Positions 22,301 through 35,116 are shown, counted from the first letter of the stretch. The stretch: 64,000 nucleotides of DNA from Antedon mediterranea (GCF_964355755.1 NC_092672.1:25850501-25914500); one strand, 5' to 3'. Program-made: numbers and translations. Notes: generated from the letters alone by a model not told the origin.

Positions 22301-25300
22301 TTATGAACTTATGGGGGACACAGATTTAAAAAATGTGTTTGTTATTTCATTTCTTCCCCACGAACCCATCGCAAGTATACTGGGTCAATTTTCTAGCTCA
22401 TATAATATGTGCGAAGGTTTATGACCCACATTCCGTCGTGCATCCGATATTTCCATTAAAACGTCGATCAATGGAATGTGCAATATTCTCCCGTGAATAT
22501 TCGATTGGGGCCCATCCACAGGTGGCTTCTAGACCATAAGGTCTAAATAATTAGGCTATAGTTTAGATAATATGTTAACATTAATTACTTGATTCCAGAA
22601 AATTAATAAAGTATTTCTCGTCCAATAAATAGATTGCCGATTGAAATAAAAGTACGATTTTTTATTAACGTCTTGATTAAGGTAAAGAATTCCTTAACAT
22701 TAACAAATGTTAAACATTTTATTAATTATGTGTACTTTTCTGTATAATTATTATAGGCCTACCTTTATACCAATGCCATTTTAAAATAAAACAGATTAAT
22801 GCATACAGAACATACTCCGACCCGATTTACAGTATCCTTACTAGAACTATATAATTTAAATATCGATATCTTTAGCTTTAAAAACAAAATTATTATTATT
22901 TTATTTCCAAAAATACAATCAATAGGCCACCAGATGTGGCAACAATACAAACAAGGTTCTCAAAACTTATTATTGTTCGAATAACAACATTTTTTTTTTA
23001 TATCTATCGATACAGTAGCTATCAATTTATAGAACACACTTTTTACACTCAAACATTGTGGTATAACTTTGCACTGTCGGATGTACTTCTGAAACTCTCG
23101 TGAAGTATCAATCGGGAGATAGATCGGAGTTTTGACGACATACGAACTCGTTTTGTTTGTAAAATCCGATGTATTGGGACAAAAAATGATTTAGTTTGAA
23201 CCCCAAATGGGCAATCATCAATCGTTGACTTTTGAGTTCGTAACTGTTAAAATGTCCTTCTACTGGAACCAAATTACCACGTGACATTGTACTGTTTATA
23301 ATAATCACTTTTTTAATGGAATGTTTACTATAGAAATGGAAACAAAAAATTCCAGTGTCGATAATCCAACAAATTGTGAAGATATAACAGTGTGTGTAAG
23401 TTCTATTGATTTATGATCCAGTTATGTAGGCGATGGGTGGGTGTAATATTATATTCCTTTATAATAAATTTCCTACGAGTGCTTTTTGACAGTGACTGAC
23501 CTTGTAAACATATTCTGTTGAGGAATTTCAAGTATGACGGGGATAGAGATTCAATATAATACGACGTATTAAACGATTATGAAAGTATTCAGCTAATTCA
23601 ATTGTGTTTATAGTTTATCAATAGATAGTTACAATTTATTGCCTATTGCTTTACACGATAATTATTGCCTCAAAGCGATGTTTCTTTTGAAGTTTTAACT
23701 GAAGCTATGGCGGGCAAAGTGTGCCTTAAACGATTATGAAATTATTCATCTAGTTAAAAATGTGTTTATAGTTTTATCAATAGATAGCGACAGTTTATTT
23801 TGCCTATCACTAAACCACAATAATTTCCTTCCATGTTTCACGTTTAAAAGTTTTAACGAAAGGTATGGCATGTAAAGCATATGCCTAAACAAGTAAAGAG
23901 GACGATACTACACCATCAACAATAAGTAAAGTATGTGTGTTCATTCATCATAACACACATTCAGGATGTGTAGATCATCAATAACGACCTCACACACTCA
24001 CCATCGAGCAACATCCTCAAACAAAGAAACACTAGGCGAATTTGTTCGCGCGCGCAAATCCAACGTTTCTTCGCAGAAATAAATATCGCGCAACCCTTTT
24101 CCACAACAGCGATTAGCTGCGATTTCAATGTTCATCAAATCAAAATAAACATTTTTTTCTTGAAAAGCAGAAAAGATAGCCTTTAGATTCGCATTCATGA
24201 GTGCTCATGAACGCGTCATAGCTCATTTCCTGAGCTCTGATAGGTTGCGCAATTTTCCTCTTCGCAAAAAGTAAAAACAATTTAAAGCGAAAAATTCAAG
24301 GGCCTAGAATTCGTCGCAAAGAGAGGGATTTGGAAGGTTGAAAATGAATACGCATGCGTATAAGGCGACTCTTTCGATTCACACAAAAAAATTTGCCTAC
24401 TGTAAACATTTTGGCACACATGGCGTTTACAGACGAGAATGAAAACGCTGACTGGGGGCGCTCGTAATACTAACAGCATCAAAAAAGAGACTTCGGGAAA
24501 GTATAGAGTTAGATTAGGACACAGTTTGTGTTTACCATATCCGCCATGACGACCTTGCACACTTTAGAAGAGAAAACAATCAATCATAACTGTCTTCACC
24601 TCAGGTCAGGGTGTGTGTGTACCATCCATCACAATGACCTCACCCTCCCAAGGTATAGATAAGCAATACCTTACCCCTGAGGTAATATATTCCCCGTTTA
24701 GTAGCAATTCATTAGTCATTAGTGTTAGCATAAGGGCAATGTATCGTCATCCATAACACCAACATAATGTACACTTATGCGGAAGGCAAAGACCTATCAA
24801 TTTATATAAATATGTAGGCCTACTGCCTCATGAGGATGTACAGTCATTCTAGGATGTGATTTACTTTACGGTTTCCGAAATAAATATATATATAATGATT
24901 GATTGACAATACACAAAACATTTAAAAAATACACATTGATGTGATGTGAATGATCATTCACAAACTAAAAAGGATATAATTATTATTATAACTATTTGTA
25001 ACTAAAATTATTGTTTCAGTTTTGGGTTATGCTGGCAGCATACATTATATCAAGTTTGAGGCTAGGTAGCTGCTGCCTTGAGATTTTCAAATTATGACTT
25101 TTCCCCCAACCCTCAATAATCATTGTTTCGTGCCGGCCAACAGGGTCAAAACGTCCTGCTGTGAAATTTCCCTAATTCAGTACTTACTCGCCAATATTTT
25201 TAACGTTGTTGTCGCCTAGGATTTTGAAGTTTTCAAGTAAAAAAAACAACAAAACTTTAAGATTTTATATAAAAAGCGTCAGATTTTAGGTGCGTAAGAA

Positions 25301-28300
25301 TCACGCCATATGCGCGGGACTTAACATGTAGGAGTATATTGTAGAGGACCACTTCAATGCCCTAATTGTTTTGATTCTTATTTAAGTTTATACTTAAGTA
25401 TTTATACGCAAGAATAAGAATAGTGAATAAATGTGTACAATACTATTCAGTATCACACAGATCTATTAACGGTTTATTTTAAGTAGACCTCTTATGTGGT
25501 GTTGTGTTGTTGTAAAATACTTCGAATAACATTTTCCTGATTTCAATTGAATGAAATAAATCAATAACTGATTTCTTGGTATTGAGATTTTTATCTTACT
25601 ATAAAACATTTTTTTTTTTTAAATACATAAATATTATTTATGTATTTTTTAATCCACTATTATAGTCATGGCGTTGACGCCTAAATAAATAAAACGAATG
25701 AACCTCGAAATGTGGTTGCTGTTGATGGTAGCCACGTGTGACTGAACAGTTTAACTTGCGCAGATGGCGTTTCACTCGACTCGATGCGTAGTCGAGTGGC
25801 GCGCCGTAACATATTTCAATTTCAATAAATTCTTGTTATATCTAAGAGACGAAGTCAAGAAAAACTGTTTTCCTATGCCTCATGGTACCACACTTATAGA
25901 AAAAGAAACTCTCCCCACATGAACTCCCACTCTCTTAATGTAAAGGAGTAAAACCAACTCTTTTAGAGTAATAGTCACTCTTTTTAAGAGTGATAGTAAG
26001 GACCACTATTAAAAGAGTGAAACCACTCTTTGAAAAGAGTGAATCGCTCAAATGTTTTAAAGTGTGGTTTTCACTCTTTCAAGAATGATTCTAATACCAC
26101 TCTTCAAAATCATTTAAAAGTTTCACTCTAAACAAATAGAGACATTTTCACTCATTTACAATAAGAGAGTATAGCGTGGACTTGTGAAAATGTACACATT
26201 TTGCAGTTAATTCAATGACATTCAAATCACAAACTAAGGGTATACAAGTGAAACTAACTTCTGAAGAATCAAATAACAGCCATTTTAAAAACATAAACAG
26301 AAACTAGTATTAGAAATTAACACATATTCTTTCCTAATCACGTGGTAGATATAACATATCTACCACGTGATTTGGAAATGGTGTACAGTAGGCCTATCAT
26401 CGACAGTAGTCCGAATGTGTAAAGGAAGCATAGATAATCTAAATGTCAGTTACTGTTAAAAGGAAATGTTTATCGTGATAGAGTTCATGTGCAGTAATAA
26501 AATGCTGTTGTTTTATAAATTTACAATCGGCCATCTTGTTAAATAGGCCTAGACATTATATTGTTCATTTGCTAGGAAAGCGCCTGATTTGACAGGTCAC
26601 GACTGTTTTTATGTTAACCCCAAAAACGAAATTATGTACAATCATGTATTGTTGTAGAACTGTTATTTCTGTGGTTATTGTTTCTTTTTACGTTCTGTCT
26701 CTGAATGAATGTCTCATTGCCAAAACAGTAGGCCTACCACTTCGTAATCCCATAACGGTGGTGTAGGCCTGTAAGACGTAACACCCTTTCTCGTCCTGAG
26801 AAAGACGTCCTAATATTGATTTGATGTTAAATCGGTTGATGGAGTGATGTTAGTTTTAATGCAGCAGGCGGTAAAGGAAGATAAACAAGTACGATTATTT
26901 ATAAAATAACCAAATCATGTGCATTTAAGAAACGTGAATCGGAACATGTTTATACACAAGTTGTATTTATAATTGTTATTTAAACAATCTTTTAACTTAC
27001 AAGTTACATAAAAGTTATTATTTGTTTTAGGCAAACACAGACCCCTTCTGAAGTAGAGACCCGCAAGGAATATATAGAAGCATCCATTTTGAGCAAAGTC
27101 AATCTTGATCCTCTAAATGAAAAAGACGATTCCAACACCTTCAAAAGTAACATCGAAAATTACATTGGCACGGTGAAAGTTCCAGTAGGGGCAGTTCAGG
27201 TACAAGTTAACGGTAGTCATGCAAATGGAAAATACACAGTCCCATTGGCAACAACAGAAACGTCTTTAGTCGGAACCTGCAACAGAGGATGTCAGTTGAT
27301 CAATATGTGCGGTGGTGTTGAGTCAGTAGTCATCAAGAAACAAGTCCAGAGTGCGCCGATCTTTCACTTTGAAAGTATTCGTTTAGCTGTGAAGTTTAAT
27401 GAATGGCTAGGCCTACCAGCGACATTTGAGTCTGTCAAAACCAATGCAATTGCCGTTGTTGAAGAGGCTGTTCTTGTCAAACTCGAACACTCTGTGCATG
27501 GCAACTGTGTGTACTCTCGTTGGTACTTCGATACTGGAGAAGCAGTTGGTCAGAATATCTCTACTTATGCTACAAAGGAAGCTATGGAGTCAATCTTAAA
27601 AGAAGCACCCGTCCAACCGAGTAGCTGGGACCTTGACGTCGGACTTGCTAGGAACAGACAAGCGGCAACTAGTCTGATGATAGACGGACGTGGTGTCTAT
27701 GTAACTGGAGAAGTCGTTTGCCCAAAGGAGAAGGTAGAAGAGATACTACACGTGTCAGGTAAGTGAAACCAAATAAGTAATTATTTTTTATCGAACATTT
27801 CTTACTACGGAATTTATCTAGAATTTGTGTAGGCCTATTTACGTTTGTAACTTTGTGATTACACATATTTATATCATGTACTGCACTAACATTATTTAAT
27901 TTGTAAATTAAGAGATTATGATTGTCTTATGTCACCCAAAAGTTACATAAACAAAATGTAATGGTCATTACGCCTATGCATGGTTTATTATAACTTATCA
28001 TTTTGTATTTGACATTTAAAATAAATGTCAATTAAGTCGACGTTCTATTTCGATTTTGAAATAGAAAACCCATTATTAAGTGTGTTTACTAAAATGGCAA
28101 CAAGTCTATGAGATTAGTTTTCTTTCTATCAGTGTTCATATATAATTGCGTAAGAGAAGGTCATCGCTGCATCAGGAAACACTGTAATTTTCATCAATTT
28201 AACTTCTGTGAAGAAGTTATAAGCAAATTGTATTATTTGCATGGAAGTCGACCCCTGGGAACACTTGTTAGTCCTCGTACTCTGTAATAGTATCTACATT

Positions 28301-31300
28301 GTGGTTATTATAAAATATATTTATAAATGTCGAGACACCTTCAGTACGCACTCGATTTCTTTAGTCCTGCACATATGGCACAATTTTATCCAAATTATGT
28401 AACGCAGTGTCACTATGCAGGTCCATATATAAATTGTAATGGTACCGGTACGCTACTTCTGTAGCCTATGATACAGACGTTACATGTTATGCACTGTTTT
28501 ACAGAATTTGCTGATGATACTGGACAAAGATATTGGGGTAAATGCGCTCCATGGGCAAGGGAAGCTTAGGCATAGACGAAGTTAAACATTTAGAATAGAA
28601 AATTCAACATAGAAAGTTATAAGAGTTAACTAATTATTATTATGCTCTACATGTGTATTGTAATGGTACATTCAAGCTTTAAGGCGCAAATTATTGCATT
28701 TTAGTATTAAAGTCAAAATGGCTTCCGTTATTGTAAACGATCTTGATTGCGCCATAATCAATTCTAATCAGCAGAATAATTTGGCAGGGTTTAGGTAGCC
28801 ATTTTTCATCGAAATATAGATTGAATCATGTATACAGTTGTTGTTATCTTTACAATTGCAGCCGAGAAGCTGGCGTCTTTTTCAAGAGAGTCGAGAACAT
28901 GGCAACTAATCTCTCATACCGCAGGTATGTTATTTTCTATAAAAATTTCTTTCAAAGCGTTTGATTACTTAATCCGTTTAATTCAAACGTATGCGTAATC
29001 GAATCGTATTGGCAAAGATTCTATACTGAAAATTATAATACTTTGGCATGCCGTTATAGACAACCATTGGCCCATTTCATGGCAAGAATACATCTTTCTG
29101 TTCCTGAGAGTGCATCCGGATTTTTGTTATAGACTTTTTCTAATAGTGCAGGGGCGTAAATGTGGACTACTCATTTTAGTATCATAAATAAATAGGTACA
29201 GTTATAAGCGAGTGTCTTATCTTGTCAGTGGTGGGTGGGTGGTTGTATGACTGACGCTTATTTTAACCTCAGAAAGAAATCTATTATTTTATCCAAAGTT
29301 CGGCAGTATAAAATAAGCTACGTTTCACTTCATGTAGCTTTATACATCCGATACAATACTAACATTTCCGAGAATTTTATAAGTATGTTCAATCGGTACG
29401 CAGAACCTAGGAATTTGAGTTGGTGTGTTCGAACTGTTTACAAAATATACCGCCCTCTTTAGTTAGCATAATTTCATTCGCTTTCTTATACCGTCAGATT
29501 ACTAGTTTACTATTACTAGGAATCGTTATATTATTAAATCATTGATGCCATTCATTTAATCTAGACTTATCTTTCTTGCATGATGAAATTATGATCAATG
29601 TAGCATGATCTGCAATTTCGCATGCTATCTTCTCCGACTTTCTCTTTGTTTTGGTTCCTTTCCTCTTAATTCCCCTGTGGTATGATTTCATTATTACTTA
29701 ACTGATTCATTACTCATGCACTGTCTATGCACATATTTATAGGCTCAGGAATAATTGATAAAGTTATAAAACACTAATCTCTGTAGAAGATGATCATTGC
29801 CCGCCGCGTTGAACCAATTGCCGCGGCGTTGAACCGATTGAAAGTTTTAATCCTTCGTCTGGTACAATGAGTCACATGGGTGTTTTGCATCGAGAGATAT
29901 CGATTAAAAATGCTCTGTTTAACAAACCCGAAATTTGTACTATTTATAATGTGACTATACCGCCACATTTATTATAAATCTTGTTAATGGTGTAAGGGAG
30001 GGGTTTATTTTGTTTACTGGATTGTCCACATGTATTCCGTCAGAATTAAGACTTTCTGAAGAATAAGGTATATAGTAATGTGCATTATGATAGCCAGTGC
30101 GCCTACTCGCCCTGCGTTTTAGTACTTAATGTAACACAAGCAACACTCGCACATGTCAATAAATAACACTATGCGTAACAATCTAGATCCAGTATTATCA
30201 ACATGGCCTTATCTAGGTCCGTCATTGAAAACGTGACCTTATTCAGGTCCGTAATAACGCAATGAACTCATCTAGGTATGTTATCTTAGTAGGATATTAA
30301 AATCGATTTACTTATATTATATTAGGATGTCTATTTGAAAAGCGTGATTTTCTTGCAAATCGTGCGTTCTTAATTTTCTCCCTCAGTATTATGACATACA
30401 ATAACATTTAGTTAACAACAGTTTTCAATTTATTTAGCATTATCCAGAGTAATATGAGTCATTAGTTATACTCGTATCCGATTGTCCCAAAATGTTATAA
30501 CCATCATATTTATGTCAACATACAAGATGAATAACGATGTTACTATGTGAAAAATGAAAGGTGATTCATACACCTTGACTTTAGATGCTGGGAATACTAA
30601 CACATTATATTTGATCTATTTTAGATGATATCTAACAGGATAGTACATTTTATTTGAATTGAAATTAATATTTAATAACTAAACTTTTGTTTATTTTATG
30701 TTTGCTGCTAATAATAACACATCTGAATAAATTTTAAAGTGGCGGATTCCATCCGATATCTAGATTTCCCAGTAAAAATATGCAATACAGCATGTAGCCT
30801 AGTATCAGAGGCCATTAACTGATCCTTAACCTCACCATGGCACATGTGATACACATGTGATACTGTATTACCGAATTGGTCTAAGATAGAGTAAACATGT
30901 TGTCGTATGTGAGATGTGAGAGATAGGCATACATCAGTAGTATTACCTTGTCCCTGATACGTTGGGAGATAAGCAGGCATTCAAATGAAAACCAATACTT
31001 AAACTTAGTTGGCAGCCATTACATTCAGATCGACTTATTTCAGGGTTAACCATTTTAAATATTATACATCATAGGCCTATCTAAAATTGTAATAGTGCCT
31101 TTACAATTATCTGTATTTGTCCATTATATGGGGAAATAATGCTACTAATTTAAAAACAGAAATGTAGGAAAATCCGCTTCTTTAATTTATTTTTACAATT
31201 TTATTTATTTTGTTGGTTTACGTTTTACTAACATTTTACCGCAAAGCTATTACTAACGTTGGTTCTTAGTTTTGGGCTTCTCATCTTCCAAAGCGCCCTC

Positions 31301-32900
31301 ACATACAGTTTCTTCAAACATTCATCTCGAAGGCTCGACATACCAATCTGCCAGGGTGATCGCAGCAATACTGGTTGCCAGTGGGCTGGATGCGGCCGCC
31401 GTAGTTGAATCGCACGTCGGGATCTCTGATATGAAGCTAACCAAGAACGGTGACCTTCGAGTTATTGTTACTCTGCCATCGCTGATGATAGGGACAACTG
31501 GAGGAGGAACCAAGCTACCAAGCCAACAGGTAAAGTTAATACATTTTTGGAAAACCTGTCCATTAATGGGGCTTCATCTGTACATAATAAGGGCCGTGAG
31601 GACACTGTTCCCAAAACCTCAATAGGCAAAGTGGCAAACATATTGATATCCACGCCTAAGGCGCAAAACAATGACGTACACACAACCCAAGTAATTTGGC
31701 CAATCACAGGCGACAGTTTGATGATCATTCGTTTGTGATTGGTGGAATTAGTGATACGTACGTTCTGGTATACTAGTGGTACTGTAATACTAAACTCATC
31801 TTAACGTGAGAATTCGAGGGCTGCTTTAATGCTGCAAAGAATCCTGTAATAACGTTACTCTTTGATTGCAAAATAATTTTCCACTAGAAACAATTAATTT
31901 ATTGAAATGTTTCAACATACAGCACCCAATATTAAATGTCACGCTATAATATTCTTGGATCTTCTTTAACTAATGCAAATCATAGATATCATAATCTTTG
32001 GCGTTTGAAGTAATTTTCAAGGACAATCAGAAAAGTAGATTCCAAGAAGATAATTAATAACCATCAACTTATTTATATAATAAAGATTTAAGACGTTCAT
32101 ATTATATGCATTTCCTGAACTGCTGGAATAGATACTGCTGAGTCATTGGCAAAAAATACGATATTGAATATACCAGATTCCCTATAGGGTACGAGGTTCA
32201 TATTTGGACAACATATTTTGAAATTACAGCTATTCGTTGGTTTCGATATTTTCGAAATTCGGCTAAATCAAACCAATATCAGCAAAGATAGTAGCGGGGA
32301 TATAAAATGTTTGCTATCACAGCAATATGCAAAATGTTTAATTTGTGTTTTTCATGACGTGCCACTCGAATACAGCTGTCCAGTTAAAATACATATATAA
32401 TATGTGGGCGCTCAGAAGCATTATGAGCATGCACAAAATGTATGTTAGACGATTAACCGGCTTGGTAGTCGCATTGGCATATCGCAAAAACAGGAGGTCG
32501 CCACTATCTACTTAACTAGCACCTTCCACTGAATTAACATAACGATTACAAAAAATATTTTTTATAGGCATGTCTTCAGATTATTGACCTCCCGGAAGAG
32601 AAAAGTAGAGAAGCATTTGCAGAGGTCGTCCTGGCTGCAGTGTTAGGTGGTGAAATAGGTATGTGTGCTGCAATGATTAGCCACCATTTTGTAAACAAGA
32701 AAAAACGAACTGAGTCAGAAACACCATCTACATCTTTGCCAAACGGAAATTCGGTCATCGAAGAAGATAAAGCTGGTGAAGCAGCCGCCGAAAAGCTCAA
32801 TGGCGATGCCACTCCGAGTGAACAAGTCAATGGTGACTCGGCACCAGGAGAAGTTAAAGAGGAGACCAAAAAAGAAGATAAAAAAGACCAAAGCAACTGA
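16215..32900 (+). CDS. HMG-CoA reductase-fold protein, probable pseudoenzyme, five exons
   Basis: CDS joins 16215-16303, 27031-27758, 28862-28924, 31270-31529 and 32568-32900; 490 aa, all junctions in phase. The family reduces HMG-CoA to mevalonate with NADPH. Matches in order: IENYIG (71-76), PVGAV, LATTE with Glu106, NRGC, IDGRG (247-251), SGLDAA with Asp334, PSLMIGTTGGG, GGEIG, and His420 in SHHFV. Glu, Asp and His of the catalytic set survive. The segment matching DKKPAAINW reads ARNRQAATS, so the catalytic lysine appears to be Asn238. The GDAMGMN motif reads GEAVGQN, and the NKN segment is absent. There is no membrane domain: the N-terminus is 29 basic residues (KKKKDKDK), and the C-terminus is a Lys/Glu-rich tail. 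A cytosolic, catalytically altered paralogue is likely; substrate binding may remain. Confidence 0.82.
18045..18179. mobile_element. MITE, family B
   Basis: A 135-bp element with near-perfect terminal inverted repeats AAAGCTCTGTCTACACTATC / AAAGCCCTGTCTACACTATC. The second arm is read on the minus strand. The similarity continues inward to AAAACATGT. No coding capacity; target duplication unclear. Confidence 0.85.
23569..23885. repeat. Diverged tandem duplication, about 157-bp unit
   Basis: Unit 1 starts TTAAACGATTATGAAAG at 23569 and unit 2 starts TTAAACGATTATGAAAT at 23726. Both continue with GTGTTTATAGTTT, ATCAATAGATAG, TTGCCTAT and a terminal GCC. Divergence and small indels show an old duplication. 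Confidence 0.8.
23995..24415. mobile_element. Non-autonomous DNA transposon remnant (family C copy)
   Basis: Shares ordered blocks with the outer element at 59198-60238: AATCCAACGTTTC, the GCGATTAGCTGC region, GAGGGATTTGGAAG, a GATTC-rich end, and the terminal TTTGCCTACTG, which matches TTGCCTAGTG there. The left inverted repeat was not found, so the copy is truncated or decayed. Open frames across it are incidental. Confidence 0.6.
25900..26175. repeat. Cluster of ACTCTTT/AAAGAGT inverted motifs
   Basis: Repeated short dyads such as CACTCTTTTTAAGAGTGA occur many times in about 270 bp, in both orientations. A weaker version lies at 43745-43850. This may be a degenerate foldback element or a tandem array of palindromes. 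It is non-coding. Confidence 0.65.
26330..26378. repeat. 49-bp near-perfect palindrome
   Basis: Arms 26330-26352 and 26356-26378 pair over 23 bp with one T-T mismatch around a 3-nt loop (AAC). The core arm is AATCACGTGGTAGATAT and contains an E-box CACGTG on each side. Confidence 0.9.
27031..27758 (+). CDS. HMGCR-like exon 2 (main part of the fold)
   Basis: Acceptor TTTGTTTTAG|G; donor TCAG|GTAAGT. It encodes residues 31-272, covering the ENxIG motif, catalytic Glu106, GEAVGQN and the changed lysine region. A TAGGCCTA octamer at about 27409 is used as codons for Leu-Gly-Leu-Pro. Confidence 0.9.
27759..28861 (+). other. Intron 2 of the HMGCR-like gene
   Basis: GT-AG intron of 1.1 kb. No repeat family or nested gene recognised. 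Confidence 0.6.
28862..28924 (+). CDS. HMGCR-like exon 3
   Basis: A 63-bp exon: acceptor ACAATTGCAG|CC, donor CGCAG|GTATGT. It encodes EKLASFSRESRTWQLISHTA. In active reductases the matching region holds the NINKNLVGSA segment with a substrate-binding lysine; that is not preserved here. Confidence 0.8.
28925..31269 (+). other. Intron 3 of the HMGCR-like gene
   Basis: GT-AG intron of 2.3 kb. A short duplication of a CGTTGAACC(A/G)ATTG unit lies near 29808-29840. Three diverged copies of an ATCTAGGTCCGT-like unit lie near 30185-30285. No nested gene. Confidence 0.5.
31270..31529 (+). CDS. HMGCR-like exon 4
   Basis: Acceptor TTCTTAG|TT completes Val294; donor CAACAG|GTAAAG, phase 0. It holds catalytic-type Asp334 (SGLDAA) and the glycine-rich LPSLMIGTTGGGTKL, which matches the conserved MPSIEIGTVGGGT of active enzymes. 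Confidence 0.9.
31530..32567 (+). other. Intron 4 of the HMGCR-like gene
   Basis: GT-AG intron of 1.0 kb. A hairpin at about 31699-31741 (CCAATCACA ... TTGTGATTGG) resembles the centre of MITE family A and may be a remnant. Open frames here are spurious. Confidence 0.5.
32568..32900 (+). CDS. HMGCR-like exon 5 and stop
   Basis: Acceptor TTTTTTATAG|GCA. ACLQIIDLP continues the conserved QQACLQML segment, and GGEIGMCAAMISHH matches GELSLMAALAAGH, keeping the catalytic His as His420. After NKKKR the protein becomes low-complexity (Ser/Thr, then Glu/Lys/Asp) to the TGA at 32898. The regulatory serine context after the His in vertebrate HMGCR is not recognisable. Confidence 0.9.
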   Translation, partial: ACLQIIDLPEEKSREAFAEVVLAAVLGGEIGMCAAMISHHFVNKKKRTESETPSTSLPNGNSVIEEDKAGEAAAEKLNGDATPSEQVNGDSAPGEVKEETKKEDKKDQSN

Positions 32901-34228
32901 ATAGATACTAGTGAAACAATATGAATGTAAATCAGAAATCTCATTACAATATTTTAAATAACGTTACTGATTTAGTTAATGCTGCATGTTGAAACTTGTA
33001 CACTCAACCCTCTTCGTTTAGTCATTGGTGGATAAACCGAATAATGCTACGTGTATCAAATTCCAGTTAAAGTAACGTGGGCCAAAGTACGCTCACTATC
33101 AAATTACACAGGTAAACCCGTATTAATTTTTTCAATGCAAAAGTGAAATTTATTTCACGTTACAATCCCAAAAATATAATCTAATTTGGTACAGTACAGT
33201 TTCTTGTAAATGTAAAAATGAATGAATTTGGCCAACCGACAAAAGTGAAACAACACGTTGATAAGTGGGCGCTTTCAAAATCAGTACCAATCAAGGCTGA
33301 AATGAGAAACTGAAATAACATAGTTACAAAATAATTATTGGGGGCGCTAGACAAGATTGTTTGTTCGTCAACCAATACAGCAGCTCCCTCTATTTATGAA
33401 ATGTATAAGTTCTGATTCGTCCCTTCCTCAATAGTTTATTAGATAAAACGATAAAACTACGACTACAATATTATTCAGAGGGCACACTACGAATCAAAAA
33501 AACACAAATCTATCCAAGGTACATCCCTGTTCAGAAGACACTTTCTGTTAAAATGAAAACAAAAGGCAATATACAAATATATATTTTGTAACACTACAGG
33601 GGACACTTTCATCGTTCCACCGTCTAATACTGTGCAGCAGCAAATCAAAAACAAATCTTACCTGCTTAACTTTTCATTAAATTGACGATTGGGTATTATT
33701 ATCAATTTGCATGAATTTATAGACCAAATATTGAAACGATTATTGTTATCAAATTGTTAAGTAGGCCTATTAAACGTATTTTTTTTTATATAGGCCCAAT
33801 ATAACTATATAAGTTTGTATAATATTATATGTTAATTAGTAGATATTATATCCGTATAGTGGTAAAAATATCGGACTTTTACCGATATATTATATTAAAC
33901 AATGTATATACAATTATTACAAATATAATCTGATGTTAATTGAATGTTTGTTTATGACGCGTCGAAGTATAGTAGTATTCAGGGTAGTTTTTATGAAGTA
34001 ATAATTCCTAAAATGTACTTTACGTTTTCACAAATCACCACGTGCATACGTAGCTGTCTAGTAAATACATCATTCTGCGCACGCTTAGAAACATATGAAC
34101 CGCGCATATTTGCCACCACGTAGACGCACGGCGTGTTGTAAAAACGAAAGCTTGCTATTATATTAAAAAAAAACTATGATGAACACCTACTCGAGTTGAC
34201 GTGTGCTTGGTGATGAGGTGTGATTAAA

Positions 34229-34360
34229 GCTTGGTTTCCACATGGACACAACGAAAGACCGTTAGCGCGCCTTAATGTATTTTACCAATCACGACGCGGT
34301 GATTGGTCAACTCGCTTGCGTTGTACCTGTGTCTTTGGGAACGCTAAGTGGGAACTAAGC
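34229..34360. mobile_element. MITE, family A copy 2
   Basis: 132 bp, with ends GCTTGGTTTCCAC and its counterpart GCTTAGTTCCCAC on the minus strand. Flanked by a direct 5-bp duplication TTAAA (34224-34228 and 34361-34365). The interior keeps ACCAATCACGACGCGGTGATTGGT, another foldback, and a CGCTTGCGTTG block shared with copy 1. Confidence 0.8.
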
Positions 34361-35116
34361 TTAAATCAAGAATTTTTATAGATGACAAGTATTTGTCACA
34401 TATAAAGTATAATACGGGTTTTTTTTCTTGTTGATTTTTGTTATATGCTTTTGTATATATTATAAATATATCTTTTATAATAGAGGTCTAAAATTTAAAG
34501 CTTGTAAATACAGAATTATTGTAACCGGAATTTTGTATTGATAATGCAGACGGCGATTGGCTGAAAGATAGATTAGTAAAATATAGCTTCTTCTTGCCCT
34601 ACTAGTTGCATGGTGATTATACCTAAACACTAAACACACACAGAATAGGCATGCCTACTGGATATCAATATATTCACCATGCCATTGACAACATACTGAT
34701 TACCTATGATAGATTGATTAAACATTGTATCTCTATTGCAAAATTTCGAAATAATTAATAAAATTACACATTTCCCCAGTCAATTAGAGTTTCTTATTGT
34801 ACGCCTTAATGTTAAAAATAAATCGCTTCTGATAATTATTAAATTAACCAAACGATAATTCACCTTGAAATTTGACCTTTGAAACTATGTAAATTGAAGT
34901 TATGCTGCTTTTTTTTGTAAAATACATGTTATAATAAAAAGCTATACACGGACAATTAGAAAATATTTTGTTTATTTGGTATTAAATTTTACACATTGAT
35001 TTGAATAAAATAACATCTCTATTATAATAAATAGAAATGTTTATGTTCTGAACACTAACTACGTACTCTCGGTCATTTTTGACGAATGCTGCATTAAACT
35101 AAATAATAACATAATA

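Larger units (their letters stand above)
16304..27030 (+). other. Intron 1 of the HMGCR-like gene
   Basis: 10.7 kb of mostly unique AT-rich sequence. Recognised inside: a MITE (18045-18179), a diverged tandem duplication (23569-23885), a transposon remnant (23995-24415), a cluster of ACTCTTT/AAAGAGT motifs (25900-26175) and a 49-bp palindrome (26330-26378). No nested gene was found on either strand. Confidence 0.6.

Noticed and set aside
24282-24560. 92-codon minus-strand frame in the HMGCR-like intron
   Set aside because: It overlaps a transposon remnant and has no recognisable motif or splice context.
31322-31728. Antisense frames over HMGCR-like exon 4
   Set aside because: They mirror a real exon; no conserved domain on that strand.
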